From Anniella stebbinsi (taxonomy: Eukaryota; Chordata; Lepidosauria; Squamata; Anniellidae), in NCBI GenBank assembly GCA_029215795.1, contig JARDYH010000003.1:14769001-14833000 (forward strand): DNA of 64,000 bases, in the 5' to 3' direction. The notes beneath the pieces are model-generated. The model did not search any database. It saw nothing but the letters and a program-made list of their open reading frames with translations, and had not been told where the DNA came from. Positions within the stretch are counted from its first letter, which is position 1. Each line of letters starts with the position of its first letter. The position numbers and the translations under genes are program-made. Positions 20,205-31,734 of this stretch are shown here, piece after piece.

Positions 20205-20385
20205 CCTGTTTTAAGGAAACCATTTGTTTTCCTCTCTCAAAATAGTAGAACCCAAGGGGGTCATCCCATGAAGCTGATTGGTGGGAGATTCAGGACAGAT
20301 GAAAGGAAGGACTTCTTCACACAGCGCATCATTAAACTATGGAATTCACTACCACAAGATGTGGTGATGGCCACCAAATGGCCAC
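20205..20385 (+). pseudogene. CR1 LINE ORF2 C-terminal fragment
   Basis: The plus-strand frame reads 'SRTQGGHPMKLIGGRFRTD', then 'FFTQRIIKLWNSLPQDVVMAT', which is the CR1 ORF2 end also seen at 1538-1906. It is cut off on both sides. Confidence 0.82.
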
Positions 20386-20817
20386 TAAATGACATCCCCA
20401 TCCCCATTTCATAGGTGAATGGGGCAGACATAGGTCTAAATATTAAAGAAATGAACAAGGTGTCTTGTAACATTGGCTATGGGGTATTAGCAACATCAGG
20501 CAGACTCAATGGCTTTGGGGTCTCCAACGTGCCCACAGACACCTCTCTGTCCCTCCTGATTTTTATTTTATTTCTGAAGATTCTTTTTAATTAAACCTTT
20601 ATTTAAATTGGGAGGCTGGCATGCTGCAAAACAAAGTTCTGCCCTCTAGCATCACTTGTATTTGGATTCAAAAGAGTGGTTTTGTGTTTTGGAGCTCAGA
20701 CCCCACCTCTGCCTCACATTAGGTTCTTGCATAAGGTAATTCCATTTTTGTTTCACCAGTGTGCCTTCTGGGAAGTGAGTGTTTTGTGACTGGCCATGCC
20801 CACCGTGGCAGCCAATA
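20386..20817. other. no recognised feature
   Basis: No supported gene or repeat was seen. Confidence 0.45.
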
Positions 20818-21060
20818 GAGCCAGTGTGGTGTAGTGGCTAGAGTGTTGGACTAGGAGTCGGAAGATCCGGGTTCTAGCCCCCACTCTGCAGTGGAAGCTC
20901 ACTGGGTGACTATGGGCCAGTCGCAGACTCTCAGCCCAACCTACCTCCCAGGATTGTTGTTGTGAGGATAACGTGGAGAGGAGGAGGATTATGTATGCCA
21001 CCTTGGGTTCCTTGGAGGAAAAATGGTGGAATAATAGTAATAAATAAATAAATAAATTTT
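20818..21060 (+). mobile_element. tRNA-derived SINE, full length
   Basis: About 240 bp: 'agccagtgtggtgtagtggc' (A-box-like), 'gggttctagcccccac' (B-box-like), a conserved body, 'tgggttccttggagg', and an AATAAATAAAT tail. The boxes are the internal promoter for RNA polymerase III; LINE machinery mobilises such elements. This is the best SINE reference copy in the window. Confidence 0.92.
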
Positions 21061-22014
21061 GTGTGAGCATCTGTGACACACTCTCAAAATTCCAAATGTA
21101 GCCAATGACTGAAAAAAGTTCTGAGCCTATATGTATATAAACCTGAAACTTTCCATAATAGCTTATTATTGTGGGGTTGGGCACTCTCATCAAAACCTAG
21201 CCAGTATAGCCAATGGTGAGGCATGATAGAAATTGCAGCCCAACAACAGCTGGAGGGCCACAATTAGACCATCCCTGGTCTGTTTGACATAGTGCATGCA
21301 GATATTATTTCAGAAGCAGGAAAGCAGACTTGGCTTACAATCCAATTTAACATGATAATTCTTCTTCTTTCTTTTTTTTAAGCATCACTACTTAATTTAC
21401 ATCCTGTGGTACAGATTTTAAGAACAAACCACTTTGATCTTATAAATAAGGGCAGCAAATGTCTGCCCTTAATTGTATATTGAACATTTCCACGGAACTT
21501 GTAAGTAATAAGGACAGTGAGTTTCATTACATTGGAATTTGCATACAATCAATTAGCATTTCAAAGAGAAAAACACAATTTTTAAATGCCGCGGTGATGT
21601 GCATTTATATGACCAGCAAAGGAGTTAGGTTTGCAGTTGTTCTAAGGTGAATTCATCATGCAACAAACCTAAATAGAGTCATATCAGATCCAAGAAATAT
21701 AAAGATAAAAGCATCACTTTGGGGAAAGCGTTTTACCTTTTTAATAAGGAATATTTTATTTACTTTATGACACTACAGTAGCATAATTAGAGATTTCTAA
21801 TCTGCATTGAAGGCATTTGAACTTGTATTAGTTAGGAATGAGAGTGACATTCTGGTCTTTCCTACATCTTTGCTAAATCTGGCAACTAATTGCAAGGGAC
21901 AGAGCAAAAAGGGCTAAATTTGAAAATGGATCTAGAGGTGGTCCCCTAAATTTTAAGGCAGTGGCAGTTGGACGGCTTCAGGGAGCCTGCCCTTGAGAGC
22001 AAACCCAACAAAGA
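21061..22014. other. mostly unassigned; one palindromic fragment
   Basis: The segment 21205-21275 resembles the 'tccaacctggtg' family ('gccaatggtgaggcatgata', 'gctggagggccac'). The remainder is AT-rich and unassigned. Confidence 0.45.
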
Positions 22015-22165
22015 ATATTGTGGCACCTTAAAGACTAACAAATACATTATTGCATAAGCTTTCATGGAGTACAGCTCACTTCAGCGGGCTGCACTCCACG
22101 AAAGCTGATACCATAACACATGTGTTACTCTTTAAAGCTGTTTTTGCTGCCATAGACCAACACAG
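22015..22165. repeat. palindromic repeat ('gtggcaccttaaagactaac' family)
   Basis: An inverted repeat centred near 22085: left 'tggagtacagctcacttcag', right 'gcactccacgaaagctgata'. The outer arms read 'caccttaaagactaac' and 'tgttactctttaaag'. It looks like a short DNA element; no target duplication was identified. Confidence 0.65.
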
Positions 22166-22190
22166 TTACCCCTCTGGAAATTGCCTTCAA

Positions 22191-22400
22191 GGGCGTCATC
22201 ATCGCATGGAAAGAAATCGTGTTTGCTTAGCATTGCTTCTCTGCCCGTGTGTTTGTCTCTCATTACTTCCTCTTTTGAAAGAGGAAGTAAAGAACGTGTA
22301 TGTGGCCCATTCAGTGCGCCATTTTGATTGCGCTGCTTCTCCTGCACACAGCAGGAGATAGCAGCAAGTTCTGTCTCAAAAAATAAGTCAGACTTACTCA
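22191..22400 (+). mobile_element. MITE family H2, left part
   Basis: Starts 'gggcgtcatcatcgcatgg' and carries the 'cattacttcctcttttgaaa' block and the 'aaaaaataagtcagactta' block of H2. The right third is missing. Confidence 0.72.
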
Positions 22401-22878
22401 GGGTTGCCATACATCCCGGAAAACTGGGAATGTCCCGATTTCCAGGTGATTCTCAAATGTCCCAACCGGCTTGGCAAGAATCCCAGATGCCCAGTCTGGC
22501 TGGCTGATTTCTAAAATGGCACCCTAACCATTGGCTCATCTAGCTTAATATCAGGTCCACCAGGGGTGGGCAACTGCGGGATCCCACACACACACTGCAG
22601 GCCATACCCCTACTCCCTAGGGGCACCAAAAATAAAATATTTTTTTCAGAAGAAAATTCCCTGACTTTGGGGGCAATGGGAAGCACTGGGGGCTGAACTG
22701 GGGGCTGCACCGGGGACAGTACTGGGAACAGTGAGAGGCCGTGGGCCACATGTGGCACATCCATGAACCACACTGACTGGCAGCGGCTCTGCAGGACTTC
22801 AGAGGCAATGCATGTGCTCTACCACTGAGCTATGGTGTGTATAGGGGGAGGCAATTAGCCAGGCATACACATACTATG
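22401..22878. other. no recognised feature
   Basis: No supported gene or repeat was seen. Confidence 0.4.
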
Positions 22879-23199
22879 TAGGGTGACCATATGGAAAGGA
22901 GGACAGGGCTCCTGTATCTTTAACAGTTGTACTGAAAGGGGGATTTCAGCAGGTGTCATTTGTATGCATGCAGCACCCGGTGAAATCCCTTCTTCATCAC
23001 AACAGTGAAAGCTGCAGGAGCCCTGACCTCTTTTGTATCTGGTCACTCTAGTATAGCTATAGCAGCTTTAACTGTTGCGATGAAGAGGGGCTTTCACCAA
23101 GTGCTGCATGCATACAAATGACACCTGCTGAAATTCCCTTTTCTATAACAACTGTTAAAGATACAGGAGCCCTGTCCTCCTTTCCGTATGGTCACTCTA
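22879..23199. mobile_element. hAT-like foldback element (TAGGGTGACCATATG ends)
   Basis: 321 bp that is almost entirely an inverted repeat: TAGGGTGACCATATG at the left, 'cgtatggtcactcta' at the right, with matching 'aaaggaggacagggctcctg' and 'caggagccctgtcctccttt' arms. The centre near 23045 repeats the end motif ('ctggtcactctagtatagc'). The flanks do not show an exact 8-bp duplication, unlike the copy at 36313. Confidence 0.82.
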
Positions 23200-24286
23200 A
23201 TATACACCTACCTGGAAGTAAGTCCTATAGAATTCAGAACTTTTGAATAGGACTGAACTAGAAGTGGTATAAAACTAGTATAAATAAATGTGTGGGTGGA
23301 CAGGAGCCCTGTCACCCTTTTCATATGGTCACCCCAACACCTACACACTGACTCAGAGATTTAATGGCTAGAGCCCACAGAAAGGGGGGGGCGAACCCTG
23401 AGGAATAGCAATTCCAGCAACTTACGCTAAAGGATCTCAACAAGGCATCCCCCAATGGCAAAACCAGAGTCAGTGGGTCTTCACTGTGATAAGAATCCAA
23501 ATATTGGAACAAACCTTGGCACGGGGACTGCAAACTAGAGAAACGGCAGAAGCTCTCGAGTCAAACCAAGACTTGCTGAAGTCAACCAGAGACTATCCGG
23601 GCTGTTCCAGAGTCCTTGCAAACACCATCTACTTATCGTGTCGCACGCTAAGTGTGTGACTGGAAGCAAACCGCAAGTGGTGAGCATACATTGACTTAAG
23701 TGCAGGCCACATGTCTGCATGCTCCGCAGTTTAATCTAATTGGCCTCATGCAGCTCTTAAGAAACACTTGTTTGTGTTAATCACGCTGTGCTGAGTGTCC
23801 ACGAGAATATTCACTCCGATGTTGCTGGAGGAAGTACAGTTCCGATCATTAGGATTCTGGGAACAGCATCCCTTGAAGGAATTGCCTTTTCCCAAAACAT
23901 GAATTAGGCTGGAGGGGGGTGGAGGTGGGGGTGGGGGAGCAAACTCCTGTCATGGAGTCTCTGGCCTTTGTCAACTGCTGAAATGCTGGAAAACTCAAGA
24001 GTATTTCCCCCCATCTAAAGCGTGATGTTAAAAGTAGCTGCGTCTGCTGGTTGTTGTTGTTTTAGTTTTCTGCTGGCTGAAAATCTAATTTTGGATGCAG
24101 GGGAGGCTTGCTTTTTTAAACAGGCTTTTAATTTTCATTGCAATTAACTTCTCTGTGTGCTTGAAACAAGGGGAAAGCCTAGGAATCCATGCATTTAACT
24201 GGCAAATCAAGGGTCAATGGAAACTTAATTCCACATTTCTCAAAATATTCCGCACACACATGGCAACAACATTGAGGAGGCGTTCA
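23200..24286. other. mostly unassigned; short element ends
   Basis: The segment 23298-23335 repeats the end of the foldback element ('ggagccctgtcacccttttc', then 'atatggtcacccc'). The remainder, including a G-rich patch near 23910-23940, is unassigned. Confidence 0.45.
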
Positions 24287-24375
24287 AAGAGCATCATCGC
24301 ACGGGGGTAAATCGTGTTCCTTTACCGTTGCTTCTTTGCCCCTGCTTTTGTCCCTCATTACTTCCTCTTTCTGCC
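24287..24375 (+). repeat. MITE family H2, left end fragment
   Basis: 'gagcatcatcgcacggggg', 'ccgttgcttctttgcccc' and 'cattacttcctctttctg' match the first 90 bp of the H2 copies. Confidence 0.65.
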
Positions 24376-25065
24376 CGGAGGCGGAATAGGAGCTTCTGCA
24401 GCGATGGGTATTTATTTTAAACTGCGTCCCCAAAGTCCATTCCCCACAATGACTCATGGGGCAAGAGTCCTTTAATGGTTTAGAGGACAGTGTGGCAGGA
24501 GTTTTGGGGACTGGAAATTTTTCTACAGCTTGGATCTTAATTTGGATTGGAGAAGAATTTGGGGACTCCTAATTTTCACCTCTCCTGGTTTCTTTGAGGC
24601 AAACATTACAGGTTTCTTTAAATGAACAATTTATAGCATACTTGTGACTGGCCACTCATGGAGGTTTGATGACGTCCTGAGCCACCTGCACATCTGATGC
24701 TCCTTCCCTTAGTTATTCTATCTTTTTAAAAAAAACCTTAGATGTCCTGATTCTTCTGAAATATCCCAGGATTTCCTACCATGTACAGCCAAAGTTGCGC
24801 TACAAAACACCCTCTAGAGGCCGCTGTCCCATTCAGTGTGGTATAGTGCCTAAAATGTAGAACTTTTTTTCTGTTTAAATGTGCATAGGATTGCGCCTCA
24901 GGTCTCATATCTGCTCTTGGGCACCCCCAATGCAGCTGACAAGAAGGCAGTACTGCAGCTTGAAATGGGATACATCCCAACTCTGTCAGGTGACACAAGC
25001 AGCCAGTGGGGTTTCACTGTGCCTTGTAAATTGTTCGGAGCCGTTCTAGATTTTTTTCCGTCAGA
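24376..25065. other. mostly unassigned; SINE head fragment
   Basis: The segment 24830-24865 matches the tRNA-SINE head weakly ('cagtgtggtatagtgcctaa') and 24866-24900 matches the short 'cataggattgc' repeat. Nothing else is supported. Confidence 0.4.
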
Positions 25066-25213
25066 GTATATTTATTTATTTATTTATTTATTACATTTGT
25101 ATACCGCCCCATAGCCGAAGCTCTCTGGGCGGTTTACATAGGATTAAACACAATTAAAAACAATATACAAAAATTAAAACAGCAAAAACATACAACATAC
25201 ACACAATCTGTAC

Positions 25214-26753
25214 TAGGGTTGTGCACTGGATCGGACCCGATCCACGATCCGAGTCCGGTCCAGTGGGAAATCGGATAAATTATCCGATTTCCGATCTGAC
25301 AGCTGGATCGGCCGATCCAATCCGAACCGGTCCAAAAAGGCTCCGAACCGGTTCGGCGGATCGGCGGGCGCCCACTGGCGCCCACCGCCGCTTCCATTGG
25401 CGGGCGCCAGCGGGCGCCCGCCGATGAAAGTGGACAGCGGGGGGGGGAGGAGGGGGGCCCTTATCTTCCCGGCCCGTTCGCTCCCGTCCGGGGCCGGCGG
25501 CTACTACCAGCGGGCTCCGCGGCCTACTCCAGGGTGGCGCGCCGGGTGATGTCATCACCCGGCGCGCTACTCTAGAGCAGGCCGCGGAGCCCGCTGGTAG
25601 TAGCCGCCGGCCCCGGACGGGAGCGGACGGGCCGAGAAGGTAAGCAGGGGGTGCGTGGAGGGGAGGAGGGGGCGCGCGGAGGGGGGGAGGGGGGCCCTTA
25701 CCTTCCCGGCCCGTTCGCTCCCGTCCGGGGCCGGCGGCTACTACCAGCGGGCTCCGCGGCCTACTCCAGGGTGGCGCGCCGGGTGATGACATCATCCGGC
25801 GCGCTACTCTAGAGCAGGCCGCGGAGCCCGCTGGTAGTAGCCGCCGGCGCCGGATGGGAGCGGACGGGCCGAGAAGGTAAGCAGGGGGTGCGTGGAGGGT
25901 AGGAGGGGGCGCACGGAGGGGGGGAGGGGGCCCTTACCTTCCCGGCCCGGCCGCTCCCGTCCGGCGCCGGCGACTACTACCAGCAGGCTCCGCGGCCTAC
26001 TCCAGGGTGGCGCGCCGGGTGATGACATCACCCGGCGCGCTACTCGAGAGTAGGCCGCGGAGCCCGCTGGTAGTAGCTGCCGGCGCCGGACGGGAGCGGA
26101 CGGGCCGAGAAGGTAAGCAGGGGGTGCGTTGAGGGGAGGAGGGGGCGCACGGAGGGGGGGAGGGGGCCCTTACCTTCCCGGCCCGGCCGCTCCCGTCCGG
26201 CGCCGGCGACTACTACCAGCAGGCTCCGCGGCCTACTCCAGGGTGGCGCGCCGGGTGATGTCATCACCCGGCGCGCTACTCGAGAGTAGGCCGCGGAGCC
26301 CGCTGGTAGTAGCCGCCGGCGCCGGACGGGAGCGGACGGGCCGAGAAGGTAAGCAGTGGCGGGGAAGGGGGCTTACCCCCTCCCAGAGCCGTCTGCTTCT
26401 ATCCGCTGGCGCCCGCGGGCGCCAGCGGATGGAAGCGGACGGCCCCAGGGGGGGTAGGGAGCGCGGGGGAGGGGGCTTACCTGCCGGGGCCGTCCACAGC
26501 GGACAGCCCCGGGGGGGAGGGAGTTAGGCCCCCCCTCACCCACCCGCCGCCATTTTTTCCTCATAGACTTGCATTGCAATGCAAGTCTATGGGGAAAAAA
26601 ATGGCGGCCGATCCAAAAATTTACAATTTTTGGGTCGGGATCGGACTCGATCCGGTCCGGGGGGGCTCCGATTTTGTCCGAACCGGTCCGTGACAAAATT
26701 GGAGGTCCCGATCCGGGTCCCGATCCGATCCGGGGGGTCCGTGCACACCCCTA
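25214..26753. mobile_element. element C: GC-rich hAT-like transposon with hairpin array
   Basis: 1540 bp inside the L2 3' UTR, flanked by a perfect 8-bp duplication ATCTGTAC (25206-25213 and 26754-26761). It starts TAGGGTTGTGCACTGG and ends 'gtgcacaccccta'. GATCCG/CGGATC motifs are dense at both ends. The core is four tandem hairpins of about 180 bp, centred near 25551, 25788, 26025 and 26261 (period about 237 bp), each around a 'gtgatgtcatcac' or 'gtgatgacatcac' centre and bounded by 'ccttaccttcccgg' and 'ccgagaaggtaagcag'. A fifth, different hairpin is centred on 'cccgcggg' near 26418. No transposase frame; the proline/arginine-rich frames here are composition artefacts. Confidence 0.88.
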
Positions 26754-26852
26754 ATCTGTACATTTAAAAACCACTACAACACTTCAAAAAAGCTACAAAA
26801 ACAAAACAAAACAAAACAAACCGAGGCTCCTCAGATATGGCCAAATGCCTGA

Positions 26853-27208
26853 GACCCCCTCTAGATGGATTCCGTTTGACGCCTGGTTAGCCAATTATGC
26901 ACATATTTGCTGAAGCGCTTTATCGTAAATGCTTGTATGCAGGAGGTAAGTGAGCACTTAACTGGTGACCTTACCGGTTGTTTCAAATGCGCTTTACAGG
27001 TAGTTAATGCGGAGAATCGCTTGTTCACATAGTCAAAATGCGCTTTAACGGCCGGAGCAAAATAAAACTCGCTATTTAACGCGCATTCGATAATGCGCAT
27101 AATCGGAGAGAAAACGCACCTCTTTGCCCGATTTGCGCTCCGTTCTTGTAGAGGTAATTTTTTTAATGTGCCTTGAAAGAGCTTTAAATGCCTCTTGTAG
27201 AGGCAGCC
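26853..27208 (-). mobile_element. Harbinger-like MITE (H1), copy 2
   Basis: 356 bp in the L2 3' UTR, flanked by TGA (26850-26852 and 27209-27211). Read on the minus strand it starts GGCTGCCTCTACAAG and ends with the inverse of GACCCCCTCTAGATG, so one end has drifted. The L2 text 'atgcctgagagaa' is restored across the site, as judged from copy 1 near 9052. Confidence 0.87.
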
Positions 27209-27211
27209 TGA

Positions 27212-27798
27212 GAGAAGAGGAAAGTCTTGACCTGGCGCCGAAAAGATAACAATGTTGGCGCCAGGCGGGCCTCGTCGGGGATATCGTTCCACAATTGGGG
27301 GGCCACCGCAGAGAAGGCCCTCTCTCTTGTTGCCGACCTCTGAGCTTCCCTCGGAGGAGGCACTTGGAGGAGGGCCTTAGATGTTGAACGTAGTGTTCGG
27401 GTAGGTTCATGTCGGGAAAGGCGTTCCATCAGGTATTGTGGTCCCAAGCCGTGTAAGGCTTATAGGTTAAAACCAGCACCTTGAATCGGGCTCGGAAACA
27501 TACAGGCAGCCAATGCAAGCGGGCCAGAGTAGGTCTTATATGTTCGAACCTACTGGTTCCGGTTATCAATCTGGCCGCTGCATTTTGCACAAGCTGCAGC
27601 TTCCGAACCACCTTCAAAGGCAGCCTCACGTAGAGTGCACTGCAGTAATCTAACTTGGAGGTTACCAGAGCATGGACAACTGAAGCCAGGTTATCCCTGT
27701 CCAGATAGGGACGTAGCTGGGCCACCAACCAAAGTTGGTAGAAGGCACTCCGTGCCACTGAGGCCACCTGCGCCTCAAGTAACAAAGATGGTTCTAGG
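27212..27798 (-). pseudogene. L2 copy 2: ORF2 C-terminal part
   Basis: Minus-strand frames 27845-27429 and 27447-27184 carry 'SLLLEAQVASVARSAFYQL', 'SKLDYCSALYVRLPLKVV', 'FRARFKVLVLTYK' and then 'RAFSAVAPQLWNDIPDEARL', the part after the RT active site. A one-base shift near 27460 separates the two frames. The hAT-like insertion cuts the upstream side at 27798. Confidence 0.85.
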
Positions 27799-28944
27799 TA
27801 GGGAGACCATATTTTGGAAACCAAAAAGGAGGACAATATGGCCACCCTGCAGGGGGCGTGCCCACCAACCTGTCCAGCTCCCCAGGCTAACCCTGTCGAC
27901 CCCTGCCAGCATATTCAGCGCATGGTGGCGAGGGGGGGGCACCATAGCTTCTCATTACATGCAATCAGACTGAGACTCTCTTGTGTTTTATTGTATTTTA
28001 TTGATTGTACCCTAATTTGGGATTATTTTATAATACAAAGAAGGTAATAAATAAATAAACAAATAAATATACCCCCATAATGCATGGCTGATGAAATTTA
28101 TCAGTTTTACCCCACTTGTATTCTTAGGTTCCTCTCTTTCATTCATTCACTTTAACTTTTGTACCCTGCACTTTCCACTTTAACAAAGTACTACAAAGTG
28201 CTTAAAGCAGCAATATTGAAACACAATCAAACAATATAACAATTAAACACCAGCAAACAATAAAAAGCACCTGCCGGCCCTTCCTGGGGCAGGTGGGGGG
28301 ACCCCAACATCTAGAGAGAAGCCCAAAAGTATAAAAATCAAACAATAGCCAGGCCACAATCCGGCTGAAACAAAATGTCTTATATTTCCATGGGACTAAG
28401 CACAATTTTGTTGTAGAAAAGGGTAATATAGTTTGAAAATAAAAAATAATACAGTGTGCATCTGTAATCATCCACATGGCTGCCCCCTGGCTATAAGATG
28501 TTTGGTTTTGTTTTAATAAGAAAAAAAAGATGCTTTGGCAAGCATCTTCAGCCCTGATCTGCCCCCCTGCATTCTCCTGCCAGCACTGTGCTGAAACCTG
28601 TTTGACACTTCCCCATTATCTGCTCCTTTCTGTGGGCCTCTGAACTTTGGCTGCAAGGTCCTGCCCTACTCCACCACTGGTAAGGTAGTAAAGGGCTCTC
28701 TTAATTTCCCCCCTCCCCTTTCTTTAACAGTTTAAAGCTCCTTGCTGCAACACAAAAGAGTGGGACTTACTGCACAAGATAAAAATTCTCTCGTTCCCAG
28801 AAAGAGGCAGCAGCTGTAGGATATCATAATGTATTGTTGTTTTCTAGGTAATTGTATTGTAGGGGGAGAAACCAACTCCCCTCCCATGTACATATGGAGG
28901 CAGCCATACAGTGAGGGAGAGCTTTATAGCAATTTACAGTGCAA

Positions 28945-29027
28945 TTCTATACATGTCTACTTTCAAGTGAAACCCAGTGAATTCAATGGGACTTACTCCC
29001 AGGAATGTGTATAGGATTGTAGCCTTA
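28945..29027. repeat. short palindromic repeat ('caatgggacttac' family)
   Basis: Contains 'gtgcaattctatacatgtct', 'attcaatgggacttactccc' and 'gtgtataggattgtagcc', the inverted halves of this small family. Confidence 0.65.
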
Positions 29028-29523
29028 GTAACTATGTATGCACTGCAAAGTAACGAAGAAAAAGGGGCTAAAACAGGAGATTGATCCCTCACCCCCCCCT
29101 CCCATTTCACATTAAACTCTTTTGATCACCAGGCAGCTGGCAACCTTCTCATGTCCCAGGCCCAGCACATAATGACAGGTAGTAAAGGCTGTGAGCTTCT
29201 CCATGCAGTCCCTGCCAATTGTGTGGACTGGTAAGCACAATTGTAGCTTCAATATCTCAAGGCACTACGGTGAACTCACTGGGTGCACTCTCAGACCCCA
29301 AGTTACTGTTATTCTTCTGTAGGATTCCCATCCCTAGTAGGTTAATTAAGTGCTATGCTCCCCCACATCTACCTGCCCTTCCTCTCCTTTTAAAAAAATA
29401 TTTTTATTTTAAATTATTTTTAGGCTGCTTTTAAGGATAGAACCCTTTGGAATTGTTGAGCAATTAATTTCATGCGCACATAGGGTGGGGTGGGAAGAAA
29501 TGGCCCAAACAGAATTGTGCAGA

Positions 29524-29718
29524 AGAACATCAGAAGAGCCCTGCTGGATCAGACCAAGGGTCCATCTAGTCCAGCATTCTGTTCACACAGTCGCCAACCA
29601 GCTGCATATTGGAAGCCCATAAACAGGATATGAGTACAACAAAACCTTCCTGCCCATGTTCCCCAGTAATAGGAGAACATAGGCTTAGTGCCTCTGATAC
29701 TGGAGGTAGCACATTAAA
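29524..29718 (-). repeat. CR1 3' end nested in the 3.1-kb element
   Basis: Reverse CR1 3' UTR: 'gaacatcagaagagccctgc', 'ggtccatctagtccagcatt' and 'cctctgatactggaggtagc'. Non-coding. Confidence 0.8.
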
Positions 29719-30929
29719 GAATAGATGCCAGTGTTTCCTCTCTGCTAATTCCCTGAGCGTTTTAAGGACAACGGGTAAAACTCAACATAAACCCTACTTA
29801 CATTAAAGCCACTGAAATGAATGAAACGTAGGAAAACTTGTCCCATTCATTTTAATTGCTCTACACTAAATAGGGCTTATTTTGGATGTTACCCACTTAC
29901 TTTAGAAGAAATACAGGGATAGGAAGATGTTTAAATGCTGCTTTTTATCGTATTGTATTTTTATTGCATTGTTCTTGCTTTTTACTAGTTATTTTTATTT
30001 TATTAACTATCTAAAACACATTTTGTTATAGTGCAGCCTATATATAATGTCGATAGCTGATAGCAGGGTCACCCCCAAATGGCAGTGTTTTCTACATACT
30101 TGGGGAGGGGGCTCCTTATGTAAGCAGAAATGTATACATTTGAAAATGTAAATTTTAAAAAAAGTTTAAAAACCAGCCTCTGACCACTCGCACCTGCTCC
30201 CTCTCTACCTGATATATGAGACCAGGTGTGTCTCTCTGTTGCCATGATGTTTATTTTGGGAAGTATATGAAGTTTTGGTGAGGCAGTAATTTCTTATAAA
30301 TCTACAGGGAAAGGGGGGGAATCCTGACGTCAAAAAACATTAAGTTATCGAGCAAAGCAAGTTTGAAGCATTTAATCTAAAAGGGGGTGAAAAAAAACAT
30401 AAGGCAATTTTCAAGAATACCATGAACAGGGGGGAATAAAAATAGAGGTACATACTGTGTTTGCATCACTGTGCTGAAAAAGACTACTCCCAGACTGCCT
30501 GCAATCCCTTCCAGGAAGTGCAGGCCAGCATCATTTCAGCCTCTTCCCTGTGGCTTTTATTGGCTGGCACAGTCAAAAGGCCCAGATGGCGTGGGGGAGG
30601 AGCTGGCCTCTAGCAACCCGGACCTGGCTTTAGCAGGCCTCGGTAGGCAGAAACCGGAAGTTGGCGAAACGGGCCTTCTGAGGCCTGCTGAAGCCAGCTC
30701 TGGGGTCTTAGAAGGCTGTCGCCATGGCGACCGTCCTCTAGCAACCCGGACCTGGCTTCAACAGGCCTTGGAAGGCCGAAACTGGAAATGCCCAAAACAG
30801 GCCTTTCCTGGGGGGCTAATTTTCCGGATTTGGGTCCCAAACAAAGGGTTTCCCCCCGGATTCAGATTTCTCCCCATTTTTCCGGACTTGTCTGGACAAA
30901 ACCGGACAAATGGTCACCCTAGTTCTAGG

Positions 30930-31734
30930 AGAACCCCCAAGCTACGAACCCGCTCCTTCAAGGGGAGTGCAACCCCATCCAGAACAGGTTGAACACCCTC
31001 CATCTGGTCAGCGGAACCACCCACTAACAGCGTCTCAGTCTTGTCTGGATTGAGTTTCAGTTTATTAGCCCTCATCCAGTCCATTGTTGCAGCCAGGCAC
31101 TGGTTCAGCACATCCACAGCCTTACCTGCTGAAGATGAAAAGGAGAAATAGAGCTGCGTGTCATCAGCGTACTGATGACAACGCACTCCAAAACTCCGGA
31201 TGACTGCACCCAACGGTTTCATGTAGATGTTGGACAGCATGGGGGACAAAACTGACCCCTGCGGAACCCCATAGTGGAGAATCCATGGGGCCGAGCAATG
31301 TTCCCCAAGCACCACCTTCTGGAGCCGACCCCCCAAGTAGGAGCGGAACCACTGCAATGCAGTGCCTCCCACTCCCAACTCAGCCAGTCGTCCCAGAAGG
31401 ATACCATGGTCGATGGTATCGAAAGCCGCTGGGAGATCAAGGAGAATCAACAGAGTCACACTCCCCCTGTCCTTCCCCCGACATAGGTCATCATACAGGG
31501 CGACCAAGGCTGTTTCCGTACCAAAACCAGGCCTGAAACCTGACTGAAATGGATCCAGATAATCAGTCTCATCCAAGAGTGCCTGGAGCTGGCTCGCAAC
31601 CACCCACTCCAGGACCTTGCCCAGGAATGGAACATTTGTTACTGGCCTATAGTTATTAAGATTTTCAGGGTCCAGGGAAGATTTCTTTAGGAGTGGTCTC
31701 ACTGCCGCCTCTTTCAGGAGGCCTAGGACCACTC
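30930..31734 (-). pseudogene. L2 copy 2: reverse transcriptase core
   Basis: The minus-strand frame covers 'GFRPGFGTETALVALYDDL', 'LLDLPAAFDTIDHGILL', 'YGVPQGSVLSPM', an intact YADD active site (codons at 31160-31171) and 'NKLKLNPDKTE'. The frame is cut at 30929 by the 3.1-kb element and at 31734 by element D. The open frame 31948-30914 starts inside element D and reads into the RT, so its first roughly 70 residues are not L2 protein. Confidence 0.88.

Larger units (their letters stand above)
27799..30921. mobile_element. 3.1-kb hAT-like element inside L2 copy 2
   Basis: 3123 bp with a perfect 8-bp duplication GTTCTAGG (27791-27798 and 30922-30929). It starts TAGGGAGACCATATTTTGG and ends 'aaatggtcaccCTA'. 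The ends match the family of 35317-35807 and 57132-59618. No transposase frame was recognised, so it is probably non-autonomous or gutted. It holds a CR1 3' end (29524-29718) and a short palindromic repeat (28945-29027). Near the right end a 'ctctagcaacccggacctgg' block occurs twice, 128 bp apart (30608 and 30736). Confidence 0.85.

Noticed and set aside
22879..23199. Exact 8-bp duplication for this foldback copy
   Set aside because: The flanks ATACTATG and ATATACAC do not agree well enough to call.
25280..26527. Long proline/arginine/glycine-rich frames in element C
   Set aside because: They follow the tandem GC-rich hairpins, occur on both strands, and have no domain or start context. They are composition artefacts.
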